The position numbers were made by a program, and so were the translations under genes. Source: Streptomyces varsoviensis (lineage in GTDB: Bacteria > Actinomycetota > Actinomycetes > Streptomycetales > Streptomycetaceae). Taken from it: a stretch of 64,000 nt of DNA. This document shows, in pieces, positions 48,513-57,090 of this stretch; positions within the stretch are counted from its first letter, which is position 1, and each line of letters starts with the position of its first letter. The stretch spans positions 62,001 through 126,000 of the forward strand of contig NZ_JOBF01000017.1 in NCBI RefSeq assembly GCF_000718635.1. Direction: 5' to 3'. Under the pieces are notes generated by a model that had not been told where the DNA came from, searched no databases, and saw nothing but the letters and a program-made list of their open reading frames with translations.

Positions 48513-49741
48513 AGCACAAGATCGAGAAGACGATCATTCCGGGGTCCGGGCGCAGAGTGGGTGAGGAACTGCGTCAGGGAAAGACCGGCAAACAGATCGA
48601 GAAACTGGTCGAGGACAAGGACGGCCAGCCGGTCTATAAGATGAAGGTCGGCTGGGCCGACCTTCGGGAGTACACCGCGCCAAATCTCGCGCTCAGGCCC
48701 GCGGACAAGACGCTGGAGATCTGGCACCCGGAAGCCCGCCCCAGTTGGTACTGGGACCTGGTGGCCGGCGCCGTGGCCAAGATCAAGGACGCGGGGCCGG
48801 CCGATCTGGACCGCCTGCGGGCCGCCTACACCGCGCTGTTCGCCGCCCTTAAGCAGAAGCACGTCTCGCTGGACGTGAAACTGCTGCCCGACTGGCAGAA
48901 CAAGCTGCACAGACTGTCCAAGGACAACGTCGTCCACATGTGCGCCCTCACGGACAAGAGGAACTACCACGCGAGCCATGCGAACCAATTCGAGACGATC
49001 TACCAGAAGATCACCGCGGAGAAGTTCGTGAAGGACCTGGCGGACGAGAAGGCGGCGGCACAGGACACGTTGAAGAAACACTTCGACGACTGCGTGAAAG
49101 ACCCCGGGACCGCGCGGAAGACCTACGACAAGTACCCCGCCGTCAGCCGCAATGGTGTGGTCTGTGTCCGCAAAGAGGTGAACAGCGTCCCCGTCGATGA
49201 CGACCTCTCCCTCGTCATCGACAAGAAGAACGACAAACCGGCCTACCGGCATCTCCTCGCGCACGAGTTCATGCACGCCCATTCAGCGAACACCAAAGGT
49301 CTGCAAGAGGCGTACGAAACGTACGGCGAAGGGGCCGACGAGGCGCTCACCGAAATCTTCGGCAGGATGGTGACGGACATCCTCTTCGCCAAGGACAAGG
49401 GGCTGACGGCCACCTCCGAGAAGGACAAGGAAACCATCGCCCAAGGCGTCCACTACAACGTGTGGCCGAAGGACGTCAATCCGGCCGACGACGTCCGGAG
49501 CATCTTCAAGGGCGGCCTGCGCTACGGCCCCGAGATCTGCTGGCTCGTCCACGCCTACCGGGACGAGAAGACCCCCGAGGGCCAGCCGCCCACCAGAGTG
49601 GACGAGTTCCCCCTGGCCCTTCTCCAGGCGTACTTCGTCCCCAAGAAAAAGAAGGGGAACAAGTCCAAGTGCCCGATCCAGATCCCCTTCGTCTGCAAAC
49701 GGATCGCCAGGATGCGAGCACGACGCCGGAACGCCGCTTGA
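48509..49741 (+). CDS. zincin metallopeptidase (HExxH) of unknown family
   Basis: This 410-residue protein has the zinc-binding motif HEFMH at residues 252-256 (LLAHEFMHAHS) and, about 25 residues later, ADEALTEIFGRM, where Glu278 or Glu282 could be the third ligand, as in gluzincins. There is no signal peptide. The N-terminal half is Lys-rich and helical; a Lys-rich, Cys-containing tail (KKKKGNKSKCPIQIPFVCK) ends the protein. It is the third gene of a tightly overlapping operon with two paralogous large proteins. The substrate could be those partners or an external target. Confidence 0.78.
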   Translation: MKHKIEKTIIPGSGRRVGEELRQGKTGKQIEKLVEDKDGQPVYKMKVGWADLREYTAPNLALRPADKTLEIWHPEARPSWYWDLVAGAVAKIKDAGPADLDRLRAAYTALFAALKQKHVSLDVKLLPDWQNKLHRLSKDNVVHMCALTDKRNYHASHANQFETIYQKITAEKFVKDLADEKAAAQDTLKKHFDDCVKDPGTARKTYDKYPAVSRNGVVCVRKEVNSVPVDDDLSLVIDKKNDKPAYRHLLAHEFMHAHSANTKGLQEAYETYGEGADEALTEIFGRMVTDILFAKDKGLTATSEKDKETIAQGVHYNVWPKDVNPADDVRSIFKGGLRYGPEICWLVHAYRDEKTPEGQPPTRVDEFPLALLQAYFVPKKKKGNKSKCPIQIPFVCKRIARMRARRRNAA

Positions 49742-49918
49742 CCGCGGCCGAGCCGTCCGCCGCCGCTCGCATGGCGGAGGCCCTGGTGCCGGCCGAGCCG
49801 GCGAGGGGCGGCGGCATTACCCGGGCGTTAGCGGTGCGGTAGTTGCGCGGTAGCGGGCTCGGACAGGGTGGTTGGCGTACCGAGAGACCACCTCGCCGAC
49901 CGATCCGGGGGACCCGCG

Positions 49919-50665
49919 ATGAACGCCGACACCACTGTCCGCAAGGCCCGTCGCCGTACGCTGAGCGTTGCCGCCGCGGCGGTGACGGCGGCTGCCGCCC
50001 TGTCCCTGACCGCCTGCTCCGGCGCGGACAGCGGTACGAACGCGGCGGGCGCCGGCGCGCAGGCGGCGGCACAGGCGGACGCCGCGGGGTCCTCCGGTGG
50101 CGCGCACGGGGCCGAGCGTCAGGCGAGTACGGGCGCGAAGGGCGGTGCCGGAGCGAAGGCCGGTGCCGGAGCCCAGGCGATGGACCAGCAGCCGAGCGGC
50201 GTGCACACCGCCCGCGGCGGCGCGAAGGCGGGCGCGGGCAGCCGGCGCTGCCACACCTCCGGCCTCAAGGCGGCCTTCGCCACCGGCGAGGACGCCGCCC
50301 CCGACCCGAACGCGAGCGGCGCCACGACCACCAGCGTCGTGGTGACCAATACCAGCGGCCGCACCTGCGAGATCGGCGGCTTCCCCGGCGTGGACCTCAA
50401 ACCCGACGCGGGCGGCCCCGCCTGGTCGTTGGCCCGCTCCTCGGCACGGCACAGCTCGATCACCCTCCACCCCGGCGACAGCACCGACTTCACGATCAAC
50501 CTCGGCATGGCCAAGGAGAACGAGGAGGGCTCCTGGAAGCCCGCCACCGTCGCCGTCACCCCGCCCGACGAGACCACCGCGCTGACCCTGAAGTGGCCCT
50601 GGGGCCCGCTCGTCCACCAGGACGGCGCCACCCACCCCGCCACCTTCGTCAACCCCATCGGCTGA
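49919..50665 (+). CDS. DUF4232 lipoprotein
   Basis: This 248-residue secreted lipoprotein has a signal peptide (RRRTLSVAAAAVTAAAALSLTAC) with lipobox LTAC and a low-complexity Ala/Gly/Ser linker (about 35-100) with GAKAGAG repeats. A DUF4232 domain follows (SVVVTNTSGRTCEIGGFPGVDL, RSSARHSSITLHPGDSTDFTINL) with a likely disulfide between the Cys residues of RRCHTSG and RTCEIGG. It is probably anchored on the outer face of the membrane. Function unknown; a second DUF4232 protein follows at 51031. Confidence 0.87.
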   Translation: MNADTTVRKARRRTLSVAAAAVTAAAALSLTACSGADSGTNAAGAGAQAAAQADAAGSSGGAHGAERQASTGAKGGAGAKAGAGAQAMDQQPSGVHTARGGAKAGAGSRRCHTSGLKAAFATGEDAAPDPNASGATTTSVVVTNTSGRTCEIGGFPGVDLKPDAGGPAWSLARSSARHSSITLHPGDSTDFTINLGMAKENEEGSWKPATVAVTPPDETTALTLKWPWGPLVHQDGATHPATFVNPIG

Positions 50666-51030
50666 CCGGCCCAGCCGCCCCGCCCCCACTTCCGTCGGTC
50701 TCGCGGCCGGCACCGCGGCGGTCGCCATCCCCCTGACCGCCACCCTCGCCTCCGCCGCCGCGCCCCCGGCGACGCTGAACCACCTTGGAGGCGCGGTGAG
50801 CCGCCCCCCACGGCCGCCGCGCCGAACCGCCCGCTGCCCCGGTACGTACGTACCGGGGCAGCGGCCTTTTTGTGCGGGTCCGACCCCTTGCGCGGAGCGC
50901 GTGTGGCACGCCAACGGGACGTGAGTGAAGCGTTTCCAGGACGTCAACGACGCCGGGAACAGTGGTGTGCAGAGGGCGGGAACGGCCGAAGGAGAGCCCC
51001 GCCCGACACGAGACGCAGGGGGAACCGATC
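50666..51030. other. intergenic region between two DUF4232 lipoprotein genes
   Basis: These 365 bp hold the terminator at 50831-50871 and the upstream region of the second lipoprotein gene, whose ribosome site is GGGGGAA at 51018-51024. No additional gene is supported. Confidence 0.5.
50831..50871 (+). terminator. intrinsic terminator with long perfect stem
   Basis: A 34-nt perfect palindrome (50831-50864; arms CCGCTGCCCCGGTAC) is followed by CC and five T residues (50867-50871), a textbook intrinsic terminator that stands out in this genome because it has a T-tract. Confidence 0.9.
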
Positions 51031-51729
51031 ATGCGTACTTCCCGAATCCGCAACATCACCCTCGCCGCCGCCACCGCCGCGCTGGCCCTGGGCGGCCTGA
51101 CCGCCTGCGGCGGTGCGGACAACGGCTCGAAGGCGGCCGGCGGCGACAGCGCCGGCACGGCGCAGAGCCGAAGCGCCGCCTTCACCGGCGGCGACCAGGC
51201 CGGTACGGACCGGGCCGCCAACGGCAGTGACAGCGCCGGCGGCAGTGACAACGCCGGCGGCAGCGGCAGCCAGAAGGCCGCGCGCTCGGCGACGGCGGCC
51301 GGCGCGAGCCAGTGCCGTGGCGACGAGCTGCTGGTCACGGCCGTACACCGGTTCGCCGGCGAACAGGGCGACCACCTGCTGCTCACCGCCTCGAACAAGG
51401 GCGACAAGCCCTGCTGGGTGACCTCGTACCCGTCCGTGAAGCTCGGCGGCGACGTCGACCGCGCCGCCCTGCCCCACTCGAAGAAGGACGCCCCCGGCGG
51501 CTCCCAGCGCATCACCCTCCAGCCCAACGGCAAGATCTACAGCGCCGTCAACCTCTTCGACTACGGCTCGAAGCACCACACCGCCGCCTCCCTCGCCCTC
51601 GCCCTGCGCGACGCCAACGGCCACGAGGGCCCCGCCTACTCCGTCGCCCTCAAGGGCGACAAGCCCCAGTTCGCCTGGAACGAAGCCGACGTACTGAACT
51701 GGAACACCAAGAAGCCGTACGACTTCTGA
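51031..51729 (+). CDS. DUF4232 lipoprotein (second copy)
   Basis: This 232-residue lipoprotein has a signal peptide (RIRNITLAAATAALALGGLTAC) with lipobox LTAC, a Ser/Gly/Asp/Ala linker (GSDSAGGSDNAGGSGSQ) and a DUF4232 domain with LLTASNKGDKPCWVTSYPSVKL and SQRITLQPNGKIYSAVNLF. It is a paralog of the 49919 protein. The ATG at 51031 follows GGGGGAA at 51018-51024. It has its own upstream region after a terminator. Confidence 0.88.
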   Translation: MRTSRIRNITLAAATAALALGGLTACGGADNGSKAAGGDSAGTAQSRSAAFTGGDQAGTDRAANGSDSAGGSDNAGGSGSQKAARSATAAGASQCRGDELLVTAVHRFAGEQGDHLLLTASNKGDKPCWVTSYPSVKLGGDVDRAALPHSKKDAPGGSQRITLQPNGKIYSAVNLFDYGSKHHTAASLALALRDANGHEGPAYSVALKGDKPQFAWNEADVLNWNTKKPYDF

Positions 51730-51755
51730 CCCCGGGGCCGCCGGGTCGCCCGGCC

Positions 51756-51808
51756 CCCGGCCCCCATCGGCCCCGGCCCCCATCGGCCCCGGCCCCCATC
51801 GGCCCCCC
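51756..51808 (+). repeat. 15-bp tandem repeat ccccatcggccccgg
   Basis: About three copies lie between the lipoprotein and PhyH genes. Confidence 0.8.
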
Positions 51809-51898
51809 GCCCCCTCGCCGTCGGACTCGGAGTACCCGACAGAGGCCGGGCGGGAAAAGTCGGGTGGATGGGGGCGGGGGCGGTGGAGGGTGGGGGGT

Positions 51899-52723
51899 AT
51901 GGATGACGAGAACGGTGACGAGAACGTGGTGTCGGGCTTTCTCCGTGATGGGTTCGTGAAGCTGGAGGGGGCGGTCGCGCCGCGGGTGGCGGCGGATTGC
52001 GCGCGGTTGCTCTGGCGGGAGACGGGGTGCGACGCGGGGGACGCGTCGACGTGGACGCGGCCGGTGCACTGGGTGGGCGGCATGGCGCAGGGGCCGTTCG
52101 CCGCCGCGCCCAACTCCCCCCGGCTGCACCGCGCGTACGACCTGCTCGTCGGGGCGGGGCGCTGGGAGCCGCGCTACTCGCTGGGGACGTTTCCGCTGCG
52201 CTTCCCGCACGAGGAGGAGCCCGACGACGCGGGCTGGCACATCGAGGGGAGCTACCTGCCGGAGGGGGAGGGCGGGGGCGATGGCTGGTACTTCACCAAT
52301 CTGCGCTCCCGGGGGCGGGCCCTGCTGATGCTGTTCCTCTTCAGCGAGGTCGGCGAGCAGGACGCCCCGACCCGCATCCGGGTCGGCTCGCACCTCGACG
52401 TGCCGAAGGTGCTGGAGAAGTACGGCGAGGACGGGGCGAGCGGGCCGGCTCTCGCGCCCGAGCTGGTGGCGGCGTCCGACCACCGGCCGCTCGCCCTCGC
52501 CACCGGGTCCCCGGGCGATGTCTTCCTGTGCCACCCGTTCCTGGTCCACGCGGCCCAACCGCACCACGGGGTGCGCCCGCGCTTCATGGCCCAGCCGCCG
52601 CTGATGCCGGCCGTACCGTACGAACTGGAGCGGGCCGATGGCGCGTACTCGCCCGTGGAGATCGCGATCCGTCGCGGGCTGGGGCGGGTCACCCCCGGCG
52701 CGGATCGTTATTTCATGGCTTGA
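51899..52723 (+). CDS. PhyH (phytanoyl-CoA dioxygenase) family protein
   Basis: This 274-residue Fe(II)/2-oxoglutarate-dependent oxygenase-like protein has VVSGFLRDGFVKLEGAV near the N-terminus, GWHIEGSYLPE (first His ligand with an E at the usual Asp position) and HPFLVHAAQPHHG with the distal His, then Arg in VRPRFMAQPP. The His-x-Glu pair instead of His-x-Asp should be checked. Such enzymes hydroxylate small molecules. The ATG at 51899 fits the family start. A hairpin follows the stop. Confidence 0.82.
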   Translation: MDDENGDENVVSGFLRDGFVKLEGAVAPRVAADCARLLWRETGCDAGDASTWTRPVHWVGGMAQGPFAAAPNSPRLHRAYDLLVGAGRWEPRYSLGTFPLRFPHEEEPDDAGWHIEGSYLPEGEGGGDGWYFTNLRSRGRALLMLFLFSEVGEQDAPTRIRVGSHLDVPKVLEKYGEDGASGPALAPELVAASDHRPLALATGSPGDVFLCHPFLVHAAQPHHGVRPRFMAQPPLMPAVPYELERADGAYSPVEIAIRRGLGRVTPGADRYFMA

Positions 52724-52758
52724 AGTAAGCTTCCGCGTGCACTGCGGAGGCTTACTTC
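52722..52758 (+). terminator. hairpin after the PhyH gene
   Basis: A 15-bp stem with one mismatch (gaagtaagcttccgc with its partner at 52744-52758) starts at the PhyH stop codon. Confidence 0.65.
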
Positions 52759-52822
52759 ACAGCTTGAGAAAAGCCTTAACTCACAGCTTGAGGAAACGCT
52801 TAGCTCACAGCTTGAGAAAAGG
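52758..52822 (+). repeat. 24-bp direct repeats upstream of the AraC-type gene
   Basis: Three copies begin at 52758, 52782 and 52806 with a 24-bp period, each starting CACAGCTTGAGRAAA. They fill the space just before the AraC-type start codon and are candidates for regulator binding sites. Confidence 0.85.
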
Positions 52823-52837
52823 AAGGGGCCACCGAGC

Positions 52838-53710
52838 GTGCTGGAGCGGCTGAACCAAGCCATGGCGCACATCGAGCGCCACCTCGACGGAACCCTCGAC
52901 GTCGCGGAGCTGGCACGCACCGCGGCCACCTCCGAGTACCACCTGCGCCGGATGTTCTCCGCCCTCGCCGGCATGCCGCTGTCGGAGTACGTACGGCGCC
53001 GCCGCCTCACCCTCGCGGGCGCCGACGTGCTCGCGGGGCGGGAGACGCTGCTGGAGATCGCGGTGCGTTACGGCTACGGCTCCGGGGAGGCGTTCGCGCG
53101 GGCGTTCCGGGCCATGCACGGCATCGGGCCCAGCGAGGCCCGGCGTACCGGCGCCGCGCTCGCCTCCCAGTCCCGGATGGCCTTCCGCCTCACCATCGAA
53201 GGGAGCGGCACCATGCGCTACCGCGTCGTGGACAAGGCGGACTTCACCGTCGTCGGGTTCAAGACCCGCGTACCGCTGATCCACGCCGGGCCCAACCAGC
53301 AGATCATCGACTTCGTCCGCGCCCTCGACCCGCGGACCCTGGACCGCCTGGAGAAACTGTCGGACCAGGAGCCGCACGGCATCGTCGCGGTCTGCGACGG
53401 CGTGGACCCCAGCCGGGCCGAGGGCACCGCGCTCGACTACCACCACGGCGTCCTCACCACCGGCCCCGCCCCGCCGGGCACCACCGCGCTGGCCGTCCCG
53501 GCCGGCGCCTGGGCCGTCTTCACCACCTCCGGCCCCGCGCCGCGGGCCATCCAGGAACTGTGGCGGGACGTGTTCACCGAGTGGTTCCCCTCGAACCCCT
53601 ACCGCACCCGCCCCGGCCCCGAGATCCTGCGCACCGGCCCCTCGCCGGGGAAGCCCGACACCTACCTCCACGCCGAACTGTGGCTCCCGGTGGAGGCCGA
53701 GCACCGCTGA
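52838..53710 (+). CDS. AraC family regulator with GyrI-like effector domain
   Basis: This 290-residue protein has an N-terminal AraC/XylS double HTH (MAHIERHLDGTLDVAELARTAATSEYHLRRMFSALAGMPLSEYVRRRRLTLAG, then AVRYGYGSGEAFARAFRAMHGIGPSEARR, about 9-105) and a C-terminal GyrI-like small-molecule domain (about 127-286) with GFKTRVPLIHAG and LWLPVEAEHR. This layout matches Rob/SoxS-type regulators of drug tolerance. It starts at GTG 52838 with AGGAAGG before it. The 24-bp repeats directly upstream may be its own operators. Confidence 0.9.
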   Translation: MLERLNQAMAHIERHLDGTLDVAELARTAATSEYHLRRMFSALAGMPLSEYVRRRRLTLAGADVLAGRETLLEIAVRYGYGSGEAFARAFRAMHGIGPSEARRTGAALASQSRMAFRLTIEGSGTMRYRVVDKADFTVVGFKTRVPLIHAGPNQQIIDFVRALDPRTLDRLEKLSDQEPHGIVAVCDGVDPSRAEGTALDYHHGVLTTGPAPPGTTALAVPAGAWAVFTTSGPAPRAIQELWRDVFTEWFPSNPYRTRPGPEILRTGPSPGKPDTYLHAELWLPVEAEHR

Positions 53711-53865
53711 CCGGCGGGCGGGCCGCGCCGCCGCCCGTTCGCCCCTCGGCATACGGTATACGCGCAGGTGAGAGCGGGTGCACCGGCGGGCGCGGGGCCG
53801 TGGACCCGCGAACCTAGGACGCACAGGGCCAGCCAGGGGCGGCGCGGATCGGGGACACTGGAGGG

Positions 53866-54768
53866 GTGGCCGACAACAACCGTGAACTCGCCGATTTCCT
53901 GAAACGGGCCCGCGCGCAGTGCGACCCCGCGAAGGCGGGGCTGCCGCCCGACGGGCGCGTGCGCCGCGTGCCGGGGCTGCGGCGGGAGGAGGTCGCGCGA
54001 CTGGCGGGGGTGTCGAGCGACTACTACGCGCGGCTCGAACAGGGCAGGCGCATCACCCCGTCGCCCGCCGTGCTCGACGCGATCGGCCGGGCCCTCGAAC
54101 TGGACGAGGCCGGGCGGGCCCACCTGCGCGACCTCATCGGAGCGCGCGCCACCGCCCCGGCCCGGCGCCGGCCCCGCGGCGTCCAGCGCGTACGCCCCGG
54201 CCTCCGCCAGCTCCTCGACGCCCTCGACGGCGAGCCCGTCCTCGTCCTGGGGCGGCGTACCGACATCCTCGCCGCCAACCGGATGGCGCGCGCCCTCTTC
54301 GCCGACTTCGAGCGGTTCCCGCCCCGGGAGCGCAATTACGCGCGCTGGATGCTGCTCGACGACGGCGCCCGCGCCCTCTTCGTGGACTGGGAGGACCAGG
54401 CGCGCGCCGCGGTCGAGAGCCTGCGGCTGGACGCCGGCCGCGACCCCGACGACCAGGCCACCGCCGAACTCCTCGCCGACCTGCGCGAACGCAGCCGGGA
54501 GTTCGACCAGTGGTGGGCGCGCCACCGCGTCCACCAGCGCACCCACGGCTCCAAGCGGCTGTGCCACCCGCTGGTCGGCGAACTCACCGTCGAGTACGAG
54601 AGCCTCACCCTCCCCGGGGACCCGGACACGACGCTGTACGTCTACACCGCCGAACCCGGCTCGTCCTCGAAACGCGCCCTCGACCTGCTCGCGAGCTGGA
54701 CGCTCCCGGAGGTCAGCGGGGCCGTGGCGGACGGAACCGCCGGGGCGGACGAGGCCGGCCGGGGGTAG
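53866..54768 (+). CDS. MmyB-type XRE-HTH regulator
   Basis: This 300-residue regulator has an N-terminal helix-turn-helix (RRVPGLRREEVARLAGVSSDYYARLEQGRRITPSPAVLDAIGRAL, about 33-77) and a C-terminal MmyB-like ligand-binding domain (VLGRRTDILAANRMARALF, WARHRVHQRTHGSKRLCHPLVGELTVEYESL). Such regulators bind promoters of divergent or downstream oxidoreductase genes; the ligand domain resembles fatty-acid-binding folds. It starts at GTG 53866. Neighbours give no obvious target. Confidence 0.9.
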   Translation: MADNNRELADFLKRARAQCDPAKAGLPPDGRVRRVPGLRREEVARLAGVSSDYYARLEQGRRITPSPAVLDAIGRALELDEAGRAHLRDLIGARATAPARRRPRGVQRVRPGLRQLLDALDGEPVLVLGRRTDILAANRMARALFADFERFPPRERNYARWMLLDDGARALFVDWEDQARAAVESLRLDAGRDPDDQATAELLADLRERSREFDQWWARHRVHQRTHGSKRLCHPLVGELTVEYESLTLPGDPDTTLYVYTAEPGSSSKRALDLLASWTLPEVSGAVADGTAGADEAGRG

Positions 54769-54812
54769 GGCCGGAAGGGGGTAAGGCCGGAAGGGGGCAG
54801 GCCGGGCAGGCC
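54758..54812 (+). repeat. ggccggaagggggtaa repeat
   Basis: Three to four imperfect 15- to 16-bp copies span the MmyB-type stop codon and downstream spacer. Confidence 0.65.
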
Positions 54813-54892
54813 ACGTCACGAACGGTCGAGCCCCGCCCGTCACCGGGCGGCTCGGCGTATTCGCGCCGCCTGCACGGCAGTAGAGTGAAAAA

Positions 54893-55438
54893 GTGACCAT
54901 ACCGTCGGCCGGTCGGCCGCCATTGATCAGCGAAAGTGACCGCGACGCGGCCGTACAGCGCCTCCAAGGGGCGTACGCCGCGGGCCACATCTCGCACGAG
55001 GAGCTCGAAGCCCGCCTCGACCAGGTGCTCACCGCCAAGACGCACAGCGAGTTCGTGTCGGGTCTGGACGCGCTCCCGGAGGAGGACCCGGGCACCACGT
55101 CCACGATCGCGGCCGCCGGCGGGCGGATCAAGCGGCGCGGCGGATGGCGGGTGCCGCGGAACCTCAAGGTCGAGTCCGCGTTCGGAAAGGTGCGGCTGGA
55201 CCTGTCCCGGGCGGTCATCGAACACCCGGTGGTCGACATCGAATTGCGGCTCGGCACCGGCAGGGCCACCATCACCGTGCCGCGCGACGCGGTCGTCGAC
55301 GTCGAGGGGGTGCAGACCGGGTGGAAGGACTCGCTCTACAAGCCCCCGCGCCGCTCCCGCCCCGGAGCCGGCCCGACGATCCGGATCTCCGGGGCCATGG
55401 GGTTCGGCCGCCTGACGGTACGTCACGCACGGCGCTGA
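54893..55438 (+). CDS. DUF1707 (SHOCT-like) domain protein
   Basis: This 181-residue protein begins with a DUF1707 domain (LISESDRDAAVQRLQGAYAAGHISHEELEARLDQVLTAKTHSEF, about 11-54) and ends in a LiaF-like beta region (AFGKVRLDLSRAVIEHPVVDIELRLGTGRATITVPRDAVVDV). DUF1707 proteins are common in actinobacteria and may sense membrane or oligomerise like SHOCT domains; function unknown. It starts at GTG 54893, convergent with the serine hydrolase. Confidence 0.9.
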   Translation: MTIPSAGRPPLISESDRDAAVQRLQGAYAAGHISHEELEARLDQVLTAKTHSEFVSGLDALPEEDPGTTSTIAAAGGRIKRRGGWRVPRNLKVESAFGKVRLDLSRAVIEHPVVDIELRLGTGRATITVPRDAVVDVEGVQTGWKDSLYKPPRRSRPGAGPTIRISGAMGFGRLTVRHARR

Positions 55439-55478
55439 GGGCCGGGGGAGGGGCGGTTGAGGGGCGGGGCCGGGGCCG

Positions 55479-56864
55479 CTACTCGGCCGCGGCGCCGGAC
55501 GGCAGCGGCTTGCCCAGCATGGTGCAGGCCGCCGCGTCGACGAGGGCCTTGTTCGAGACCGCCGCGGACTTCTCCTTGATGCCGAAGTTCGTGCTCGTCA
55601 GGACCGCGACGCTGCGCTTGCCGCTCTCGTCGGTGTAGACCTCGCTGGAGTAACCGGGCAGTCCGCCGGTGTGGCCCCACACCGTGCCGCAGGGCGTGTC
55701 CACCTTCATCAGCCCCAGCCCATAGCCGCCCCCCTCGGGGTCGGCGACGGTGGTGCGCATCTGCTTCATCTGGGCCTCGGGCAGGAGCTTTCCGGACATG
55801 AGCGCGGTCAGGAAGCGCTCCCAGTCCTGCGCGGTGGAGACCATGCCGCCCGCCGCCCCGGCCCAGCTCGGGTCGATGGCCACGGTGTCCACGTTGTTCT
55901 TGGGGCGCCCGGGGCCCGCGAACCCGACGCCCTTGGGCAGGTCCACGGTCCCGGAGAGAATCCCCCGCAGCCGCTCCGCGTCCGGCTCGTAACCGGTCAC
56001 GTGCTGCTTCCCGGACGGCCAGGCGGCGTTCTTCGCGAGGAAGGAGTCCTTCATCTTCAACGGCTTGGTGATCTTCTCCTCGATCAGGTCGGCCATCTTC
56101 GTCCCGGTGGCCTTCTCGACGATGAGCTGCAGGGCCTCGTAGTTGGCGTTGCTGTAGAAGTGCTTCTCGCCGGGCGCGGTCGGCGGGTCCTGCTGGGGCG
56201 TGATGGCGAGCAGTTCCTCCGGCCGCCAGGTGCGCTTCTGCTGGCCCGTGAGAGAGGGCAGGAACTCCGGGGTCAGCAGAAAGTCGCCGAGGCCGCTGGT
56301 GTGGTTGAGCAGCATGCGAACGGTGATGTCCTTGCCGCCCTTGCCCTTCCAGCCCTCGGCCTTTCCGCCCTCGGCCTTTCCGCCCCCGGCCTTTCCGCCC
56401 CTGACCTTTCCGGGCAGCCACTTCTCCACCGGGTCGTCCAGTCCGATCTTGTGCTGGGCGACCAGTTGCAGTACGAGCGTGGCGGTGACCGTCTTGGTGT
56501 TGGAACCGACCCTGAACTGGTCGTCGGGGGCGATGCGGTGGTCGGACTCCGTCCAGCCGGCCTGCCGCGCGAGTTCCACGGGCTTTCCGTTGCCGCTGTC
56601 GACCCGGACGATCACGCCCGTCGAACCCCCGTCCGCCGCCTTCTGGGCGAGCTCGCCCAACCGCTTCTCGGCCGCCGCCCCCTGCCCAGCCGATGTCGGG
56701 GCCGATGCCGACGCCGACGGCTTCGCGGACGCCTTCCCCGAGCCCCCGTCGTCGTCCGAGTCCGAGCAGGCCGCGAGCCCCCCGGCCATGCCGGTCACCA
56801 AGGCCACCGTCACCGCCCCGCGCAGAATTCGGCGGCGGGTCGACGTTGATATGGATGCGGACAT
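55479..56864 (-). CDS. serine beta-lactamase/D-Ala-D-Ala carboxypeptidase-like lipoprotein
   Basis: This 461-residue lipoprotein has an Arg-rich signal (TRRRILRGAVTVALVTGMAGGLAAC) with lipobox LAAC, and a class C beta-lactamase-type domain: SxxK in RVGSNTKTVTATL (about 125), YSN in HFYSNANYEALQLI, and HTGG in WGHTGGLPGYSSEVY. A low-complexity insert of GGKAEG repeats (about residues 153-178) lies in the fold. Such proteins are usually D,D-peptidases, esterases or peptidoglycan-editing enzymes. The ATG at 56864 starts a proper signal peptide; upstream sequence is not conserved. Confidence 0.9.
   Translation of the reverse strand: MSASISTSTRRRILRGAVTVALVTGMAGGLAACSDSDDDGGSGKASAKPSASASAPTSAGQGAAAEKRLGELAQKAADGGSTGVIVRVDSGNGKPVELARQAGWTESDHRIAPDDQFRVGSNTKTVTATLVLQLVAQHKIGLDDPVEKWLPGKVRGGKAGGGKAEGGKAEGWKGKGGKDITVRMLLNHTSGLGDFLLTPEFLPSLTGQQKRTWRPEELLAITPQQDPPTAPGEKHFYSNANYEALQLIVEKATGTKMADLIEEKITKPLKMKDSFLAKNAAWPSGKQHVTGYEPDAERLRGILSGTVDLPKGVGFAGPGRPKNNVDTVAIDPSWAGAAGGMVSTAQDWERFLTALMSGKLLPEAQMKQMRTTVADPEGGGYGLGLMKVDTPCGTVWGHTGGLPGYSSEVYTDESGKRSVAVLTSTNFGIKEKSAAVSNKALVDAAACTMLGKPLPSGAAAE
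56341..56408 (-). repeat. in-frame GGKAEG-encoding repeat
   Basis: About four 15- to 18-bp units inside the serine hydrolase gene encode Gly/Lys/Ala/Glu-rich sequence. Confidence 0.8.
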
Positions 56865-57035
56865 GGCGATTCCCTTCGGCGCATGACAAGTGGTTCCATG
56901 CGGCGAGGCCCCCAGATCTGTCCCTCGCGGGCCCCCACGGTGGGCCCCGCCGCACACCAACCATTCAGTCAGGGGCCGACCGCCCGGCACATCGCTCGTT
57001 GGCGCGGGCTCACTCGCCCCCGGATCACTCGAAGG

Positions 57036-57090
57036 AGTGACAAGGCAGGGCAGTGACAAGGCAGGGCAGTGAGCAGGCAGGGAGCAGGTG
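57036..57090 (+). repeat. tgacaaggcagggcag tandem repeat
   Basis: Two exact 16-bp copies plus shorter variants (agcaggcaggg) lie downstream of the response-regulator gene. Confidence 0.75.

Noticed and set aside
52758..52822. CRISPR-like array
   Set aside because: Only three direct repeats with no unique spacers between them and no cas genes.
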